Assembly: GCF_021227995.1 (NCBI RefSeq)
Contig: NZ_CP089301.1
Span: forward strand, 558,001 to 622,000
Direction: 5' to 3'
Source of the DNA: Novosphingobium kaempferiae
GTDB lineage: Bacteria > Pseudomonadota > Alphaproteobacteria > Sphingomonadales > Sphingomonadaceae
Length of the DNA stretch: 64,000 bases
A model generated the notes under the pieces. It did no database searches. It saw only the letters and a program-made list of their open reading frames with translations, and had not been told where the DNA came from. Of the stretch, positions 25,450 to 33,848 are shown piece after piece. How positions within the stretch are numbered: position 1 is the first letter of the stretch; each line of letters starts with the position of its first letter. Both the position numbers and the translations under genes were made by a program.

Positions 25450-26514
25450 TCAGAGCGAGGTGGCCGAGCGTGCCTTTTCGACGGCGATGCTGACGCGACC
25501 CGAGATCGGCGCGAAAGTGTCGCTCATCAGCTTGAGCATGGCTTCGCTGTTCTTCGAGCTGTAGGCGACGGCCGTGTCGAAGTTCTTGCGGACGAGGTCG
25601 CTCTGCAGCTTGAAGAAGTCGGTCGGCGACTTGGCAGCGGCGAGATCCTTGATGTCGCCCGACATCTTCTCGAAGGCGGCGCGGCTCTCGGTGACGAATT
25701 CCGAACCCAGGGCCTGAACGCCCTCGGCGTAGATCTTGCCCGATTCGACGGCAGCCTCAACGTTGCCCTTCGCGAAGTCGCTGACTTCGCCGAGCACGCT
25801 GGTGCCCTTTTCGAAAGCGGCCTTGGCCTTGGCCTGAGCCTCGGTCACGGCATCCTGGAAACCGGTAAAGTTAGCGCTCATGTCCATTGTCGTTTCCTCG
25901 AGCATGAAATTGGAGAACAGTCCTGCGAAGACGGGCTTGCCCGGTACTTTCTTAGGTGCGGTCTTGGGTGCCGCATCGGGTTTGGCCGCCTTCGGAACCG
26001 GAACGGTCGCAACCGCTTCCTTGATTTCCTCGGCAACCTTGGTGACCGGCACGGTCGCAGCGACCGTTACCGGGGTGGTCTTGGCCGGAGCGGCCTTGAC
26101 CGGAACAACTTCTGCAACCGGCTTCGGCTTGACCGGAGCGGGCTTGATCTTGGGCTTCGGCGCCGCAGCCTTGGTGACAGGCACCTTGGCCGCCACGGGC
26201 TTGGGCGCCGCAACCGGCTTCGCCGCCGCCTTGACGGGCTCTGCCTTGGCAGGTGCAGCCTTGATTTCAGGCACCGGCTTGGGCTCTGCTGCCGACTTCA
26301 CCTCGACCGACTTCGGCGCCTCCGGCTTTACCGGCGCAGGCGCAACCGGTTCGGGCGCCTTTGCCACGGAAGCGGCCGCGACGGGCTTAGGCTCGTCCGG
26401 CTTGTCGGCCGCAGGGGCCTTGGGCTTGATGGTTACTACATCGCCCTTCGCCTCTACCGGCTTGGCAGCAGGCGCAGGAGCGACCTTGTTCTTCGGGTCT
26501 TCGTTATCGGCCAT
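25450..26514 (-). CDS. Phasin with Lys/Ala/Pro-rich N-terminal extension
   Basis: Granule-surface protein for polyhydroxyalkanoate inclusions. In the 354-residue product, residues 1 to about 200 are low complexity, built from Ala, Pro, Lys and Val in AKP-like repeats. Residues 210-354 form a canonical phasin of the TIGR01841/Phasin_2 type (amphipathic helices, NFTGFQDAVTEAQAKAKAAF region and PTDFFKLQSDLVRKNFD). ATG 26514 starts MADNEDPKNK. A second ATG at 25887 lies exactly at the phasin domain behind GAGGAA, so the short phasin may be made separately. The Lys-rich arm recalls PhaM and histone-H1-like proteins that tie granules to DNA; that function is inference. phaC lies upstream on the same strand. 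Confidence 0.9.
   Translation of the reverse strand: MADNEDPKNKVAPAPAAKPVEAKGDVVTIKPKAPAADKPDEPKPVAAASVAKAPEPVAPAPVKPEAPKSVEVKSAAEPKPVPEIKAAPAKAEPVKAAAKPVAAPKPVAAKVPVTKAAAPKPKIKPAPVKPKPVAEVVPVKAAPAKTTPVTVAATVPVTKVAEEIKEAVATVPVPKAAKPDAAPKTAPKKVPGKPVFAGLFSNFMLEETTMDMSANFTGFQDAVTEAQAKAKAAFEKGTSVLGEVSDFAKGNVEAAVESGKIYAEGVQALGSEFVTESRAAFEKMSGDIKDLAAAKSPTDFFKLQSDLVRKNFDTAVAYSSKNSEAMLKLMSDTFAPISGRVSIAVEKARSATSL
25887..25903 (-). promoter_or_regulatory. Internal ribosome binding site and start codon for a short phasin
   Basis: On the minus strand the sequence reads CTCGAGGAAACGACA immediately before ATG at 25887, in frame with the long phasin. GAGGAA sits at an ideal distance from the ATG. Initiation here would yield a 145-residue protein, the usual phasin size, whereas the long form is more than twice that. 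Confidence 0.6.
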
Positions 26515-26590
26515 CGGTGCATCCAACCTCAGGTGAAAACTTCGAGTTCCGCCGGGCGTCACCCCGGAAATTCCTGGTGCGAGTTACGAT

Positions 26591-26687
26591 TCGCACAATC
26601 CGTTGCTGCGGTGCAAAATAGGTTTTTGCACAAGCGAAGTCAACTCAATCATGTTGCGATGCACCATTTTTTGCTGCATCGCACAAT
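26591..26687. promoter_or_regulatory. TGC/GCA-rich inverted repeats upstream of the phasin gene
   Basis: The AT-rich gap holds clustered TGC and GCA elements: TTGCTGCGGTGCAA at 26603-26616, TTTTTGCACAAG near 26623, and a 9-bp perfect inverted repeat TGCGATGCA (26656-26664) with TGCATCGCA (26676-26684). PhaR-type repressors of alphaproteobacteria are known to bind TGC-rich palindromes before phaP. The position just upstream of the phasin start fits this, but phaR itself is not in the window. Confidence 0.5.
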
Positions 26688-26794
26688 TTCGCAGATTTCC
26701 GGCCTCCGAAGGGTGGCGAAGCCGGGTTACAGACGTGTGTCAGCACGCCTAACCGTGCTGGTCACGCGATTAAAAATTCGAAATGGACCTAGTT

Positions 26795-28654
26795 TCAGCG
26801 CGAGGCGACGTAACGCCCCGGCGCGTCCTCGATCACCTTGTCCCCGCGTCCACCGGGTTTGCGCTTTCCGCGCGCCGGCACCTGCGCCGAATCGAGCGCA
26901 CGCAGCCATTCAATCCAGTGCGGCCACCAGCTTCCCGGATGCTCGGTCGCGCCATCGACGAAGCTGGCCAGAGTGTCCGGCGAGCCGTCGTTGGTCCAGT
27001 ACTGGTACTTGCCCGTCGAGGGGGGATTGACCACGCCGGCGATATGCCCGGAGCCTGCTAGAAGGAACGTCCACGGGCCCGCCAGATAACGGGTCAGCTT
27101 CCACACGCTGGTCGGCGGCGCGATGTGATCCTCGCGCCCGGCCTGGATGTAGGTGGGGGTGGCGATGCGGTGGAGATCAATCGGGACGCCGCACGCACTC
27201 AGCGAATCTGCCACCGCCAGCCGGTTGTCGCGATAGAGGTCGCGCAGGTAGTTGCCATGCCAGCGCGCCGGCAGATTGGTGACGTCACCGTTCCAGTGGA
27301 GCAGGTCGAACGCCGGATAGTCTTCGCCCTTGAGATAATTGCGCTCGACATAGTTCCAGATGAGGTCGTTGCCGCGCAGGATGTTGAACGTCGCGGCAAG
27401 ATAGCGCCCATCGAGGTAGCCTTCCGGAGAAAGGCGGCCAACCGTCTCGATCTGCTGGTCGTCGATGAAGTTCTTGAGGTCGCCCGCATCCTCGAAATCG
27501 ACCTGCGCGGTGAAGAAGGTGGCGCTGGCGATCCGATCTGCCTGCCCCTTGCGCGCCAATACAGCCAGAGTGGCTGCAAGTGTCGTGCCCGCGACGCAGT
27601 ATCCGACGGTATGCGCCGAAGGCACCCCCAGCCGTTCGCGCACGAAGTCCACCGCCTCGATCTGCGCGGTGATGTAGTCGTCCCACACGAGATCCGCCAT
27701 CGAAGCATCGGCAGACTTCCACGAGACCATGAACACGGTCACGCCCTGCTCCACCGCCCAGCGCACGAAGCTTTTCCGCGCGTTCAGGTCAAGGATGTAG
27801 AAGCGGTTGATCCACGGCGGGAAGATCACCAGCGGCGTCGCCAGCACCTTCTCGGTCGTCGGCGTGTACTGGATGAGCTGATAGAGCGGGGTTTCGAAAA
27901 CCACCTTGCCCGGTGTCACGGCGATGTTCTCGCCCAGCACGAAGGCGCCGGGGCGTGTATGGGTAAGCTGGCCCTTGCGCATATCGTCGAGCAGATTCTC
28001 GAACCCGCGCACGATGCTCTCGCCGCGGGTCTCGGTGGCCTTCGCCAGCGCCACGGGATTGGTCAGCGGGAAGTTCGCGGGGCTCAGCGCATCGACCACG
28101 GTGCGCGTCGCGAAGCGCAGCTGTGCCTTGCGCGCGGGCTCCAGCCCTTCGACCGCATCGGCCATGCCGAGCACCTGCTCGCTCATCATGAGGTAGAGCT
28201 GGTGGAGCACCGCGAAGAACGGCTGGCTGCGCCACTCGGGGGCGGAGAAGCGATGGTCGCGGCGCGGCAGTTCGGGCTCTTCATGCGCCTGCTCGCCGCG
28301 GGGACCGAGGCCATATTGGCCGAAGACCGCATTGACGAGCGAGAGGCCTTCGTTCCAGAGCTTCTGCTGAATTTCGGGATTGGCGAAGGGAAGCTGGCGC
28401 ATCACCGCCTCTGCCGTGCCTATCCATTTGACGGGGTCGGCGAAGTGCGGCGGCTTTTCGCCCGCAGCCTTGGTCAACTGCTCGACCTGGAAATCGGTCC
28501 ATATCGAATGCAGCCGCCCCGCGACCTCGGCCCATTGCACGGTGGCCTCCGCCTCGGGCGAGCCTTCCGCCGGGATCATCTGCCCAAACAGGGTCGTGAG
28601 CCCCTGGGCCTGAACCTTCATGACGTCGGTGATGAGATCGGCGTCGGTGGCCAT
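26795..28654 (-). CDS. phaC: Class I poly(R)-hydroxyalkanoic acid synthase
   Basis: Polymerises hydroxyacyl-CoA into PHA at granule surfaces. The 619-residue protein has the lipase-like box GYCVAG with nucleophile C353, Asp509 (AGREDHIAPP) and His537 (GSGHIAGVVNPP), the expected triad. The N-terminal domain with LMMSEQVLGMADAVEGLEPA and the FPPWINRFYILDL segment is class I type. The ATG at 28654 (MATDADLITD) follows CAGGAGAGCG; upstream in-frame codons would extend into the promoter. It is divergent from an aminotransferase and 280 bp upstream of the phasin gene. No phaA or phaB is present. Confidence 0.96.
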   Translation of the reverse strand: MATDADLITDVMKVQAQGLTTLFGQMIPAEGSPEAEATVQWAEVAGRLHSIWTDFQVEQLTKAAGEKPPHFADPVKWIGTAEAVMRQLPFANPEIQQKLWNEGLSLVNAVFGQYGLGPRGEQAHEEPELPRRDHRFSAPEWRSQPFFAVLHQLYLMMSEQVLGMADAVEGLEPARKAQLRFATRTVVDALSPANFPLTNPVALAKATETRGESIVRGFENLLDDMRKGQLTHTRPGAFVLGENIAVTPGKVVFETPLYQLIQYTPTTEKVLATPLVIFPPWINRFYILDLNARKSFVRWAVEQGVTVFMVSWKSADASMADLVWDDYITAQIEAVDFVRERLGVPSAHTVGYCVAGTTLAATLAVLARKGQADRIASATFFTAQVDFEDAGDLKNFIDDQQIETVGRLSPEGYLDGRYLAATFNILRGNDLIWNYVERNYLKGEDYPAFDLLHWNGDVTNLPARWHGNYLRDLYRDNRLAVADSLSACGVPIDLHRIATPTYIQAGREDHIAPPTSVWKLTRYLAGPWTFLLAGSGHIAGVVNPPSTGKYQYWTNDGSPDTLASFVDGATEHPGSWWPHWIEWLRALDSAQVPARGKRKPGGRGDKVIEDAPGRYVASR

Positions 28655-28845
28655 CGGCAATCGCTCTCCTGTAAATTCGATAGAGGTTTGGCCTTGCCCG
28701 GAAGCCCTGTCGAGCCCCCTTCGCACGCTTCGTCGTGACAATTTCTGCAATTATCTTTCGCCACACACCATTTGCGCGAACGACGTAATCCCCTACAGGG
28801 ACCGTGCGGCGATCCTGCCGCCGAAGCTACTGGATATTTGAGGTC

Positions 28846-30045
28846 ATGGAAGACGAGTTCTACCGCATCAAGCGACTGCCGCCCTATGTCATCGCCGAAG
28901 TGAACGCGATGCGGCACGCAGCCCGCCAGGCCGGTAAGGACATCATCGACCTCGGTATGGGCAACCCGGACCTGCCGCCGCCCCAGCACGTCCTCGACAA
29001 GCTGTGCGAGGTGGCGCAGAAGCCCGATGCCCACGGTTACTCGCAGTCCAAGGGCATTCCCGGCCTGCGTCGCGCCCAAGCGAACTACTACGCCAACCGC
29101 TTCAATGTGGAGCTGGATCCCGAGAGCGAAGTCGTCGTGACGATGGGCTCGAAGGAAGGCCTCGCCAGCCTCGCCACCGCGATCACCGCGCCGGGCGACG
29201 TGGTTCTGGCCCCGAATCCGAGCTATCCGATCCACACCTTCGGCTTCATCATCGCCGGCGCGACGATCCGCTCGGTGCCGACCACGCCAGACGAGAACTA
29301 CTGGCGCTCGCTCGACCGCGCGATGGCGTTCACGGTACCGCGGCCGTCGATCCTGATCGTCAACTACCCGTCGAATCCGACCGCCGAGACTGTGGATCTC
29401 GCGTTCTACGAGCGGCTCGTCGCCTGGGCGAAGGAAAACAAGGTCTGGATCCTGTCCGACCTTGCCTATTCCGAGCTCTACTACGACGGCAACCCGACCC
29501 GCTCGATCCTCGAAGTTCCGGGGGCCAAGGACGTCGCGGTCGAATTCACCTCGATGAGCAAGACCTACTCGATGGCCGGGTGGCGCATCGGCTTCGCGGT
29601 CGGCAACCAGAAGCTCATCGCGGCGCTGACCCGCGTGAAGTCCTACCTCGACTACGGCGCGTTCACGCCGATCCAGGCGGCGGCCTGTGCGGCACTGAAC
29701 GGCCCTCAGGACATCGTTCAGCGCAACCGCGACCTCTACCAGAAGCGCCGCGACGTGATGGTCGAGGCGTTCGGCCGCGCCGGGTGGGACATCCCCCCGC
29801 CCAAAGCCTCGATGTTCGCCTGGGCTCCCCTGCCCCCGGCGCTCAAGGAGATGGGCAGCCTTGAGTTCTCCAAGCAGCTCCTGACCCACGCCGAAGTCGC
29901 GGTCGCGCCGGGCGTCGGCTATGGCGAGGACGGCGAAGGCTTCGTGCGCATCGCCATGGTGGAGAACGAGCAGCGTCTCCGTCAGGCGGCGCGGAATGTT
30001 AAGCGCTACCTCGTTTCCATGGGTGTAAACACACCGTCATCTTAA
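28846..30045 (+). CDS. Class I/II PLP-dependent aminotransferase
   Basis: A 399-residue fold-type I aminotransferase. Key features are LGMGNPDLPPP near the N-terminus, the NYPSNPTAE motif, DLAYSELYYDG with the PLP-interacting Asp and Tyr, and the Schiff-base Lys239 in SMSKTYSMAGWRIGF. The C-terminal Arg for the substrate carboxylate is in EGFVRIAMVEN. Closest resemblance is to AlaC- and LL-diaminopimelate-aminotransferase-like proteins, so pyruvate/glutamate-dependent amino acid synthesis is likely. The ATG at 28846 is chosen over an upstream in-frame ATG because the conserved sequence starts at MEDEFYRIKRLPPYV. Confidence 0.93.
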   Translation: MEDEFYRIKRLPPYVIAEVNAMRHAARQAGKDIIDLGMGNPDLPPPQHVLDKLCEVAQKPDAHGYSQSKGIPGLRRAQANYYANRFNVELDPESEVVVTMGSKEGLASLATAITAPGDVVLAPNPSYPIHTFGFIIAGATIRSVPTTPDENYWRSLDRAMAFTVPRPSILIVNYPSNPTAETVDLAFYERLVAWAKENKVWILSDLAYSELYYDGNPTRSILEVPGAKDVAVEFTSMSKTYSMAGWRIGFAVGNQKLIAALTRVKSYLDYGAFTPIQAAACAALNGPQDIVQRNRDLYQKRRDVMVEAFGRAGWDIPPPKASMFAWAPLPPALKEMGSLEFSKQLLTHAEVAVAPGVGYGEDGEGFVRIAMVENEQRLRQAARNVKRYLVSMGVNTPSS

Positions 30046-30194
30046 CCTATATCGGCAGAAAAGGCCGAATTCATGCGGGATATGAAGGTTAAGACAGGCG
30101 CTATCCTGTAATATTATACGTGTTGTCCCGCTAGGCAAAAGACCGCCATCTGCTTCTCCTGTCGCACGACGATTTCGTGCATTTTGGGGGACAG

Positions 30195-30932
30195 ATGGCG
30201 GACCTGCTCATGCGACGAGAGTCGCCTTATAGATTTCGATGGTTGGACTCGGGGCGGGTGCCGGCGGACTACGACCTGAGGGACAGCGGCTGGGCGCTGG
30301 ACCTCGCGGGTGATCCTTCGAGCAGTTGCCTGGGCGTAATGCCCGCCGGGCGGTTGGACTGCAGCGGCTGGCAGCGCATGCTCGCGGTGCCGAGCGAGAT
30401 CCGGCGCTTCATCATGGTGATCGGGGTAAGCACCGCCTGCGAGCGGGCCGAACTTCTGCAGGCCGGCTTCGGCGAAGCACTGGCGAACACGATCGAAGCC
30501 GGAGAGTTCGAAGCCCGCGCCTGCCGACTTGCGGAACTGACGCGCTGGTTGCCGCGCCATCGCCGCTTCGGCGAGCTTGAACTCGACCTGCTGGTGCGCG
30601 AGGCATACGGCCGGGGCAAGACGCTCAACCTGAACCCGCGCGAATTCGCGCTACTCTGGCGTCTAGCGGATACTCCGGGCGAGGCTGTCAGTAAGCAGGA
30701 TCTGATCCAGGATGTCTGGCGGATGGGCTTCGTGCCGGAGACGAACAGCATCGCCGTCCATATGTCCCGCCTGCGTCGCAAACTGGCGTTCGTCGGGCTG
30801 TCGGGCATGGTCGCCACGGCTCCGGCGGGTGGCTATTGTCTCGTGCCGTCGGGTGATACGTCGCGCCGCCCGGAGGTCGTCTTCACGCCCGCATTGCTGG
30901 AAGCGCTCGCCATGCAGGCCGCCTCCGCCTGA
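30195..30932 (+). CDS. Winged-helix transcriptional regulator (OmpR/PhoB DNA-binding domain, no receiver)
   Basis: A 245-residue protein whose last about 90 residues form an OmpR/PhoB-type winged helix (LNLNPREFALLWRLADTPGE, then NSIAVHMSRLRRKL and a wing ending PAGGYCLVP). The N-terminal 140 residues do not contain the Asp-Lys pattern of a phosphoacceptor receiver domain and are not recognised. ATG 30195 and GTG 30177 are both possible starts. Regulation by phosphorylation is therefore not expected. It converges with mobA, 3 nt apart at the stops. Confidence 0.85.
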   Translation: MADLLMRRESPYRFRWLDSGRVPADYDLRDSGWALDLAGDPSSSCLGVMPAGRLDCSGWQRMLAVPSEIRRFIMVIGVSTACERAELLQAGFGEALANTIEAGEFEARACRLAELTRWLPRHRRFGELELDLLVREAYGRGKTLNLNPREFALLWRLADTPGEAVSKQDLIQDVWRMGFVPETNSIAVHMSRLRRKLAFVGLSGMVATAPAGGYCLVPSGDTSRRPEVVFTPALLEALAMQAASA

Positions 30933-30935
30933 CCG

Positions 30936-31466
30936 CTAGGAAACGATCCGCGCTGAGGCGCGGGCGAGGTCTTCCGGTGTGTTGATGTTGGCGACGGCGG
31001 GGGCAATCTCCACCCGCCGGGCGCCGACAAGGTCGGCGAACCGGTTCATCGAATGGCTCTCCCCGCCCTGCAGCAAGGCTTCGAGCTGCGGGGCGGCGGA
31101 TGCGGGCCACAGGCCGATCACCGGCTGAGCGGCCAGGCACGCCGGGGCATTGCCAAGCAGTGCAGGCAGATCGTCGGGAAGCAGCCCCGCATCGACCCCG
31201 CAGCTCAGCACTGCCTCGAATCCCTCGTCCTGCGCGTAGTGCATCGCGGCGGCCAACCCGCCCAGAGGCCCCATCCCGGCATGCGGCCAGTCGGGCAGCG
31301 TAGGCGCGGGCGCGGTCTCGCGGCCGGTGACGACCACATGCTCGCACCAGCCCGACAGCGCATCGACCGCAAGCGAGATCAGCGTGCGCCCGCCGATTTC
31401 CGCCAGCGCCTTGTCGCTGCCGAAGCGGCTGGACAAACCACCGGCGAGAACTGCTCCGAGAATCAT
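30936..31466 (-). CDS. mobA: Molybdenum cofactor guanylyltransferase MobA
   Basis: Links GMP to molybdopterin to form the bis-MGD cofactor precursor used by DMSO-reductase-family enzymes such as the YdeP-type protein at 40.9 kb. The 176-residue protein has LAGGLSSRFGSDKALAEIGG at residues 7-26, GPLGGLAAAMHYA at about 66, and the C-terminal NINTPEDLA. It sits just left of the tRNA-Cys and is the last core gene before the island. Confidence 0.93.
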   Translation of the reverse strand: MILGAVLAGGLSSRFGSDKALAEIGGRTLISLAVDALSGWCEHVVVTGRETAPAPTLPDWPHAGMGPLGGLAAAMHYAQDEGFEAVLSCGVDAGLLPDDLPALLGNAPACLAAQPVIGLWPASAAPQLEALLQGGESHSMNRFADLVGARRVEIAPAVANINTPEDLARASARIVS

Positions 31467-31659
31467 TTGGGACGCCTTTCACGAGCGGGGACACGGGTCT
31501 GCGCGAACGTCGCTCCGGCATCCGCGCCTGAAAAGCGAGCGGAAAGCCGCCCGGTTCCGTAGCAAGATGACGGGATGCGCAGACTATTTCCGCCGATGGT
31601 CACAAACCCCATTGCGCTCGCTCCGATCGGTTGCTAGGCGCGCACTCCTCCACACGGAT

Positions 31660-31733
31660 GGCCCGATGGCGGAGTGGTGACGCAGAGGACTGCAAATCCT
31701 TGCACGCCGGTTCGATTCCGGCTCGGGCCTCCA
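31660..31733 (+). tRNA. tRNA-Cys(GCA)
   Basis: A 74-nt cloverleaf including CCA. The acceptor stem GGCCCGA (31660-31666) pairs with TCGGGCC (31723-31729), followed by the T discriminator and CCA. The anticodon loop CTGCAAA gives anticodon GCA. The T arm is GCCGG-TTCGATT-CCGGC. A P4-type integrase gene begins about 160 nt downstream, so the 3' end is the likely attachment site. Confidence 0.95.
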
Positions 31734-31894
31734 TTCCCCTCTCCGGAGACGTCCACGGACGTCCGGAGAATGGCTGTTTTCCGCCGTTTTTACTGGTATA
31801 ATCTCCGCTCCAATCCGGACGGGTTCAGCCGCATCCATGGCCATTGATGGTCCCGATGATGGACCCCCGCCCGACAATGCTCGGAGGTCCATCA

Positions 31895-33142
31895 GTGCCA
31901 GAGACGTCAGGAAAAAACGGCCTTAGCGCCATCGCGGTAAAGAACGCAAAGCCAAGAGACAAGGCGTTCAAGCTGTCCGACCGAGACGGGCTCTACCTGT
32001 TGGTCAAGCCAAGCGGCGTTCGATACTGGCGGATGAATTATCGCTTTGGAGGGCAACAGCGTACCCTGTCCTTCGGACGCTGGCCAGAAATCACGCTGAG
32101 TGAAGCACGAGACCTTCTGTTAGACGCCCGCCGCCTGCTGGCAAAAGGCATCGATCCGCTTGAGCAGGCGAGGCTCGAGAAAATCGAGCAATCGCTCGCC
32201 GCATCCAACACCTTCCAATCCATCGCCGACGAGTGGATCGCCAAGATCGAAACCGAAGGCGCCGCCCCCATGACCGTAAAGAAGGCGCGGTGGCTGTTAG
32301 CCAAAATCTATCCATCGATCGGCAAGCGACCGATTGCCGAAATCTCGGCACCGGAATTGCTGCTTGCCCTCAAGAAAGTCGAAGCGACGAAGCGGTACGA
32401 TACCGCCAACCGAATCCGCACAGCGTGTAGCCAGGTTTTTCGTTACGCCATCGTCAGCGCCCGCGCGGGGCGAGATGTAGCTGCAGACCTTCGCGGCGCC
32501 CTTATCACGCCGAAGACAAAGCACCGTGCAGCGGTCACCACATCAAAAGAGGCAGGAGCATTGCTACGCGCCATCGACGATTATGACGGGATGCCCCTTA
32601 CCCGAACGGCGCTTCGATTACTCGCTCATGTTTTCGTCCGACCTGGTGAGTTGCGCTGGGCCGAATGGAAGGAATTCGATCTCGAACGAAAGGTCTGGAC
32701 CATTCCAGGCCCCAAGATGAAGATGGGTGTCGCACACTCCGTGCCTTTGAGCGCTCAAGCGATCGAGATCCTTGGCGAGATTGAGCATGACGCAAGCTAC
32801 AGCTCATACCTCTTCCCGTCCCTGAGATCCCTGTCCAGGCCAATGTCCGACAATACACTCAACGCGGCGCTTCGCAGGTTGGGCTTTGCGAAAGATCAAA
32901 TGACCGCACATGGATTTCGAGCATTGGCAGCAACCTTGCTCAACGAAATGGGGATCTGGAATCCAGACGCTATCGAGCGACAGTTGGCCCATGCAGACGG
33001 CAACTCCATCAGGAGAGCCTATGCCCGTGGGCAGTACTGGTCCGAAAGAGAACGGATGATGCAGCACTGGTCGGATCACATCGATCAATTACGCAGCGGC
33101 GCTGAAATTATCAGACCTCGCTTTGGACACAGCGCATCATGA
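31895..33142 (+). CDS. P4-type tyrosine recombinase / island integrase
   Basis: Site-specific recombinase of 415 residues. The N-terminal DUF4102 arm-binding domain is present (LSAIAVKNAKPRDKAFKLSD, then LYLLVKPSG). The core-binding domain follows. Catalytic residues are seen in VRPGELRWAEW (first Arg), AHGFRALAATLL (His and Arg), LAHADGNSIRRAY (His and the nucleophile region Tyr, with YARGQYW next). GTG 31895 is chosen because GGAGG stands 7 nt upstream; ATG and TTG codons further up lack a binding site and precede the family's start. Adjacent to tRNA-Cys and facing into the island, the standard layout. No excisionase gene is apparent. Confidence 0.94.
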   Translation: MPETSGKNGLSAIAVKNAKPRDKAFKLSDRDGLYLLVKPSGVRYWRMNYRFGGQQRTLSFGRWPEITLSEARDLLLDARRLLAKGIDPLEQARLEKIEQSLAASNTFQSIADEWIAKIETEGAAPMTVKKARWLLAKIYPSIGKRPIAEISAPELLLALKKVEATKRYDTANRIRTACSQVFRYAIVSARAGRDVAADLRGALITPKTKHRAAVTTSKEAGALLRAIDDYDGMPLTRTALRLLAHVFVRPGELRWAEWKEFDLERKVWTIPGPKMKMGVAHSVPLSAQAIEILGEIEHDASYSSYLFPSLRSLSRPMSDNTLNAALRRLGFAKDQMTAHGFRALAATLLNEMGIWNPDAIERQLAHADGNSIRRAYARGQYWSERERMMQHWSDHIDQLRSGAEIIRPRFGHSAS

Positions 33143-33435
33143 AATCATCTGAATTATCTATCCATATCGCGCACTTTATAAAATCATATAGATGAATATG
33201 CTTTAATACCAATCTCAAAAACAAACTTCTACTTTATATTCTCACGTAGTTTCTGGGTGTGGATTTGCGCATCATATCGCAACCAGCACCCACCTGCCTT
33301 TCAATCGCCAAACTCCGACGCTCAGGGCAGACCGTCCGCTGCAGCGGCAGATGACGATCAATCCGCACTACTCGGCGGCAACGTCCGGACGGCTAAGGCT
33401 ACCACAAATTCAAATGACGATTTTACGGCACAAGG
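33143..33435. other. Gap with a strongly AT-rich first 110 bp
   Basis: From 33143 to about 33255 the sequence is unusually AT-rich for this window (runs such as TTTATAAAATCATATAGATG). The rest holds no open frame that looks coding. It may include the integrase terminator or recombinase arm sites; neither can be shown here. Confidence 0.5.
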
Positions 33436-33699
33436 TCAGCGCAGCTGGCTGTCCTTGCTTCCGCGTCGGTTGAACATAGAACGGGCTGGCAGCTTATCCC
33501 GTGCAGACTGGCAGACAACGCAAGTCCGTGCCCCTGGCATTGCGCGACGCCTTGCTTCTGGAATTGCTTCGCCGCACTCCTCGCACTGTGCGCTTCCGCG
33601 ACCCTTTGGTAGCCGGGCACGCGCAGCCGATACGGCATCGTTGAGGCTGTCCTCAATCTGATCCTGAACGGCGCTGTCGGGCGCCCAGCCGTTCGCCAT
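33436..33699 (-). CDS. DksA/TraR C4-type zinc finger protein
   Basis: An 87-residue protein with one C4 zinc finger: CEECGEAIPEARRRAMPGARTCVVC (Cys pairs 21 residues apart). It resembles the short YbiI-like members of the DksA/TraR family, which lack the long coiled coil needed for secondary-channel action. The N-terminal about 35 residues are a short helix. The ATG at 33699 has AAAGGG nearby. Such small members are common on mobile elements. A role in RNA polymerase modulation is inferred from family only. Confidence 0.88.
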   Translation of the reverse strand: MANGWAPDSAVQDQIEDSLNDAVSAARARLPKGRGSAQCEECGEAIPEARRRAMPGARTCVVCQSARDKLPARSMFNRRGSKDSQLR

Positions 33700-33848
33700 A
33701 CCACATACCCTTTCTTTGAGTACAAGATAGGGAGTGGGACGGCGTTTGCACCACTCGCACTTCGACCTAATGCCACCAAGACTGTCAAATTAACCTGGAT
33801 CTAGCTCTTTTTTGGGAGCCAGCCCGATCTCTTGAGCATTTTTCCGGG

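Noticed and set aside
27125..28738. A 537-codon plus-strand frame opposite phaC
   Set aside because: Shadow of phaC, whose catalytic triad and start are clear.
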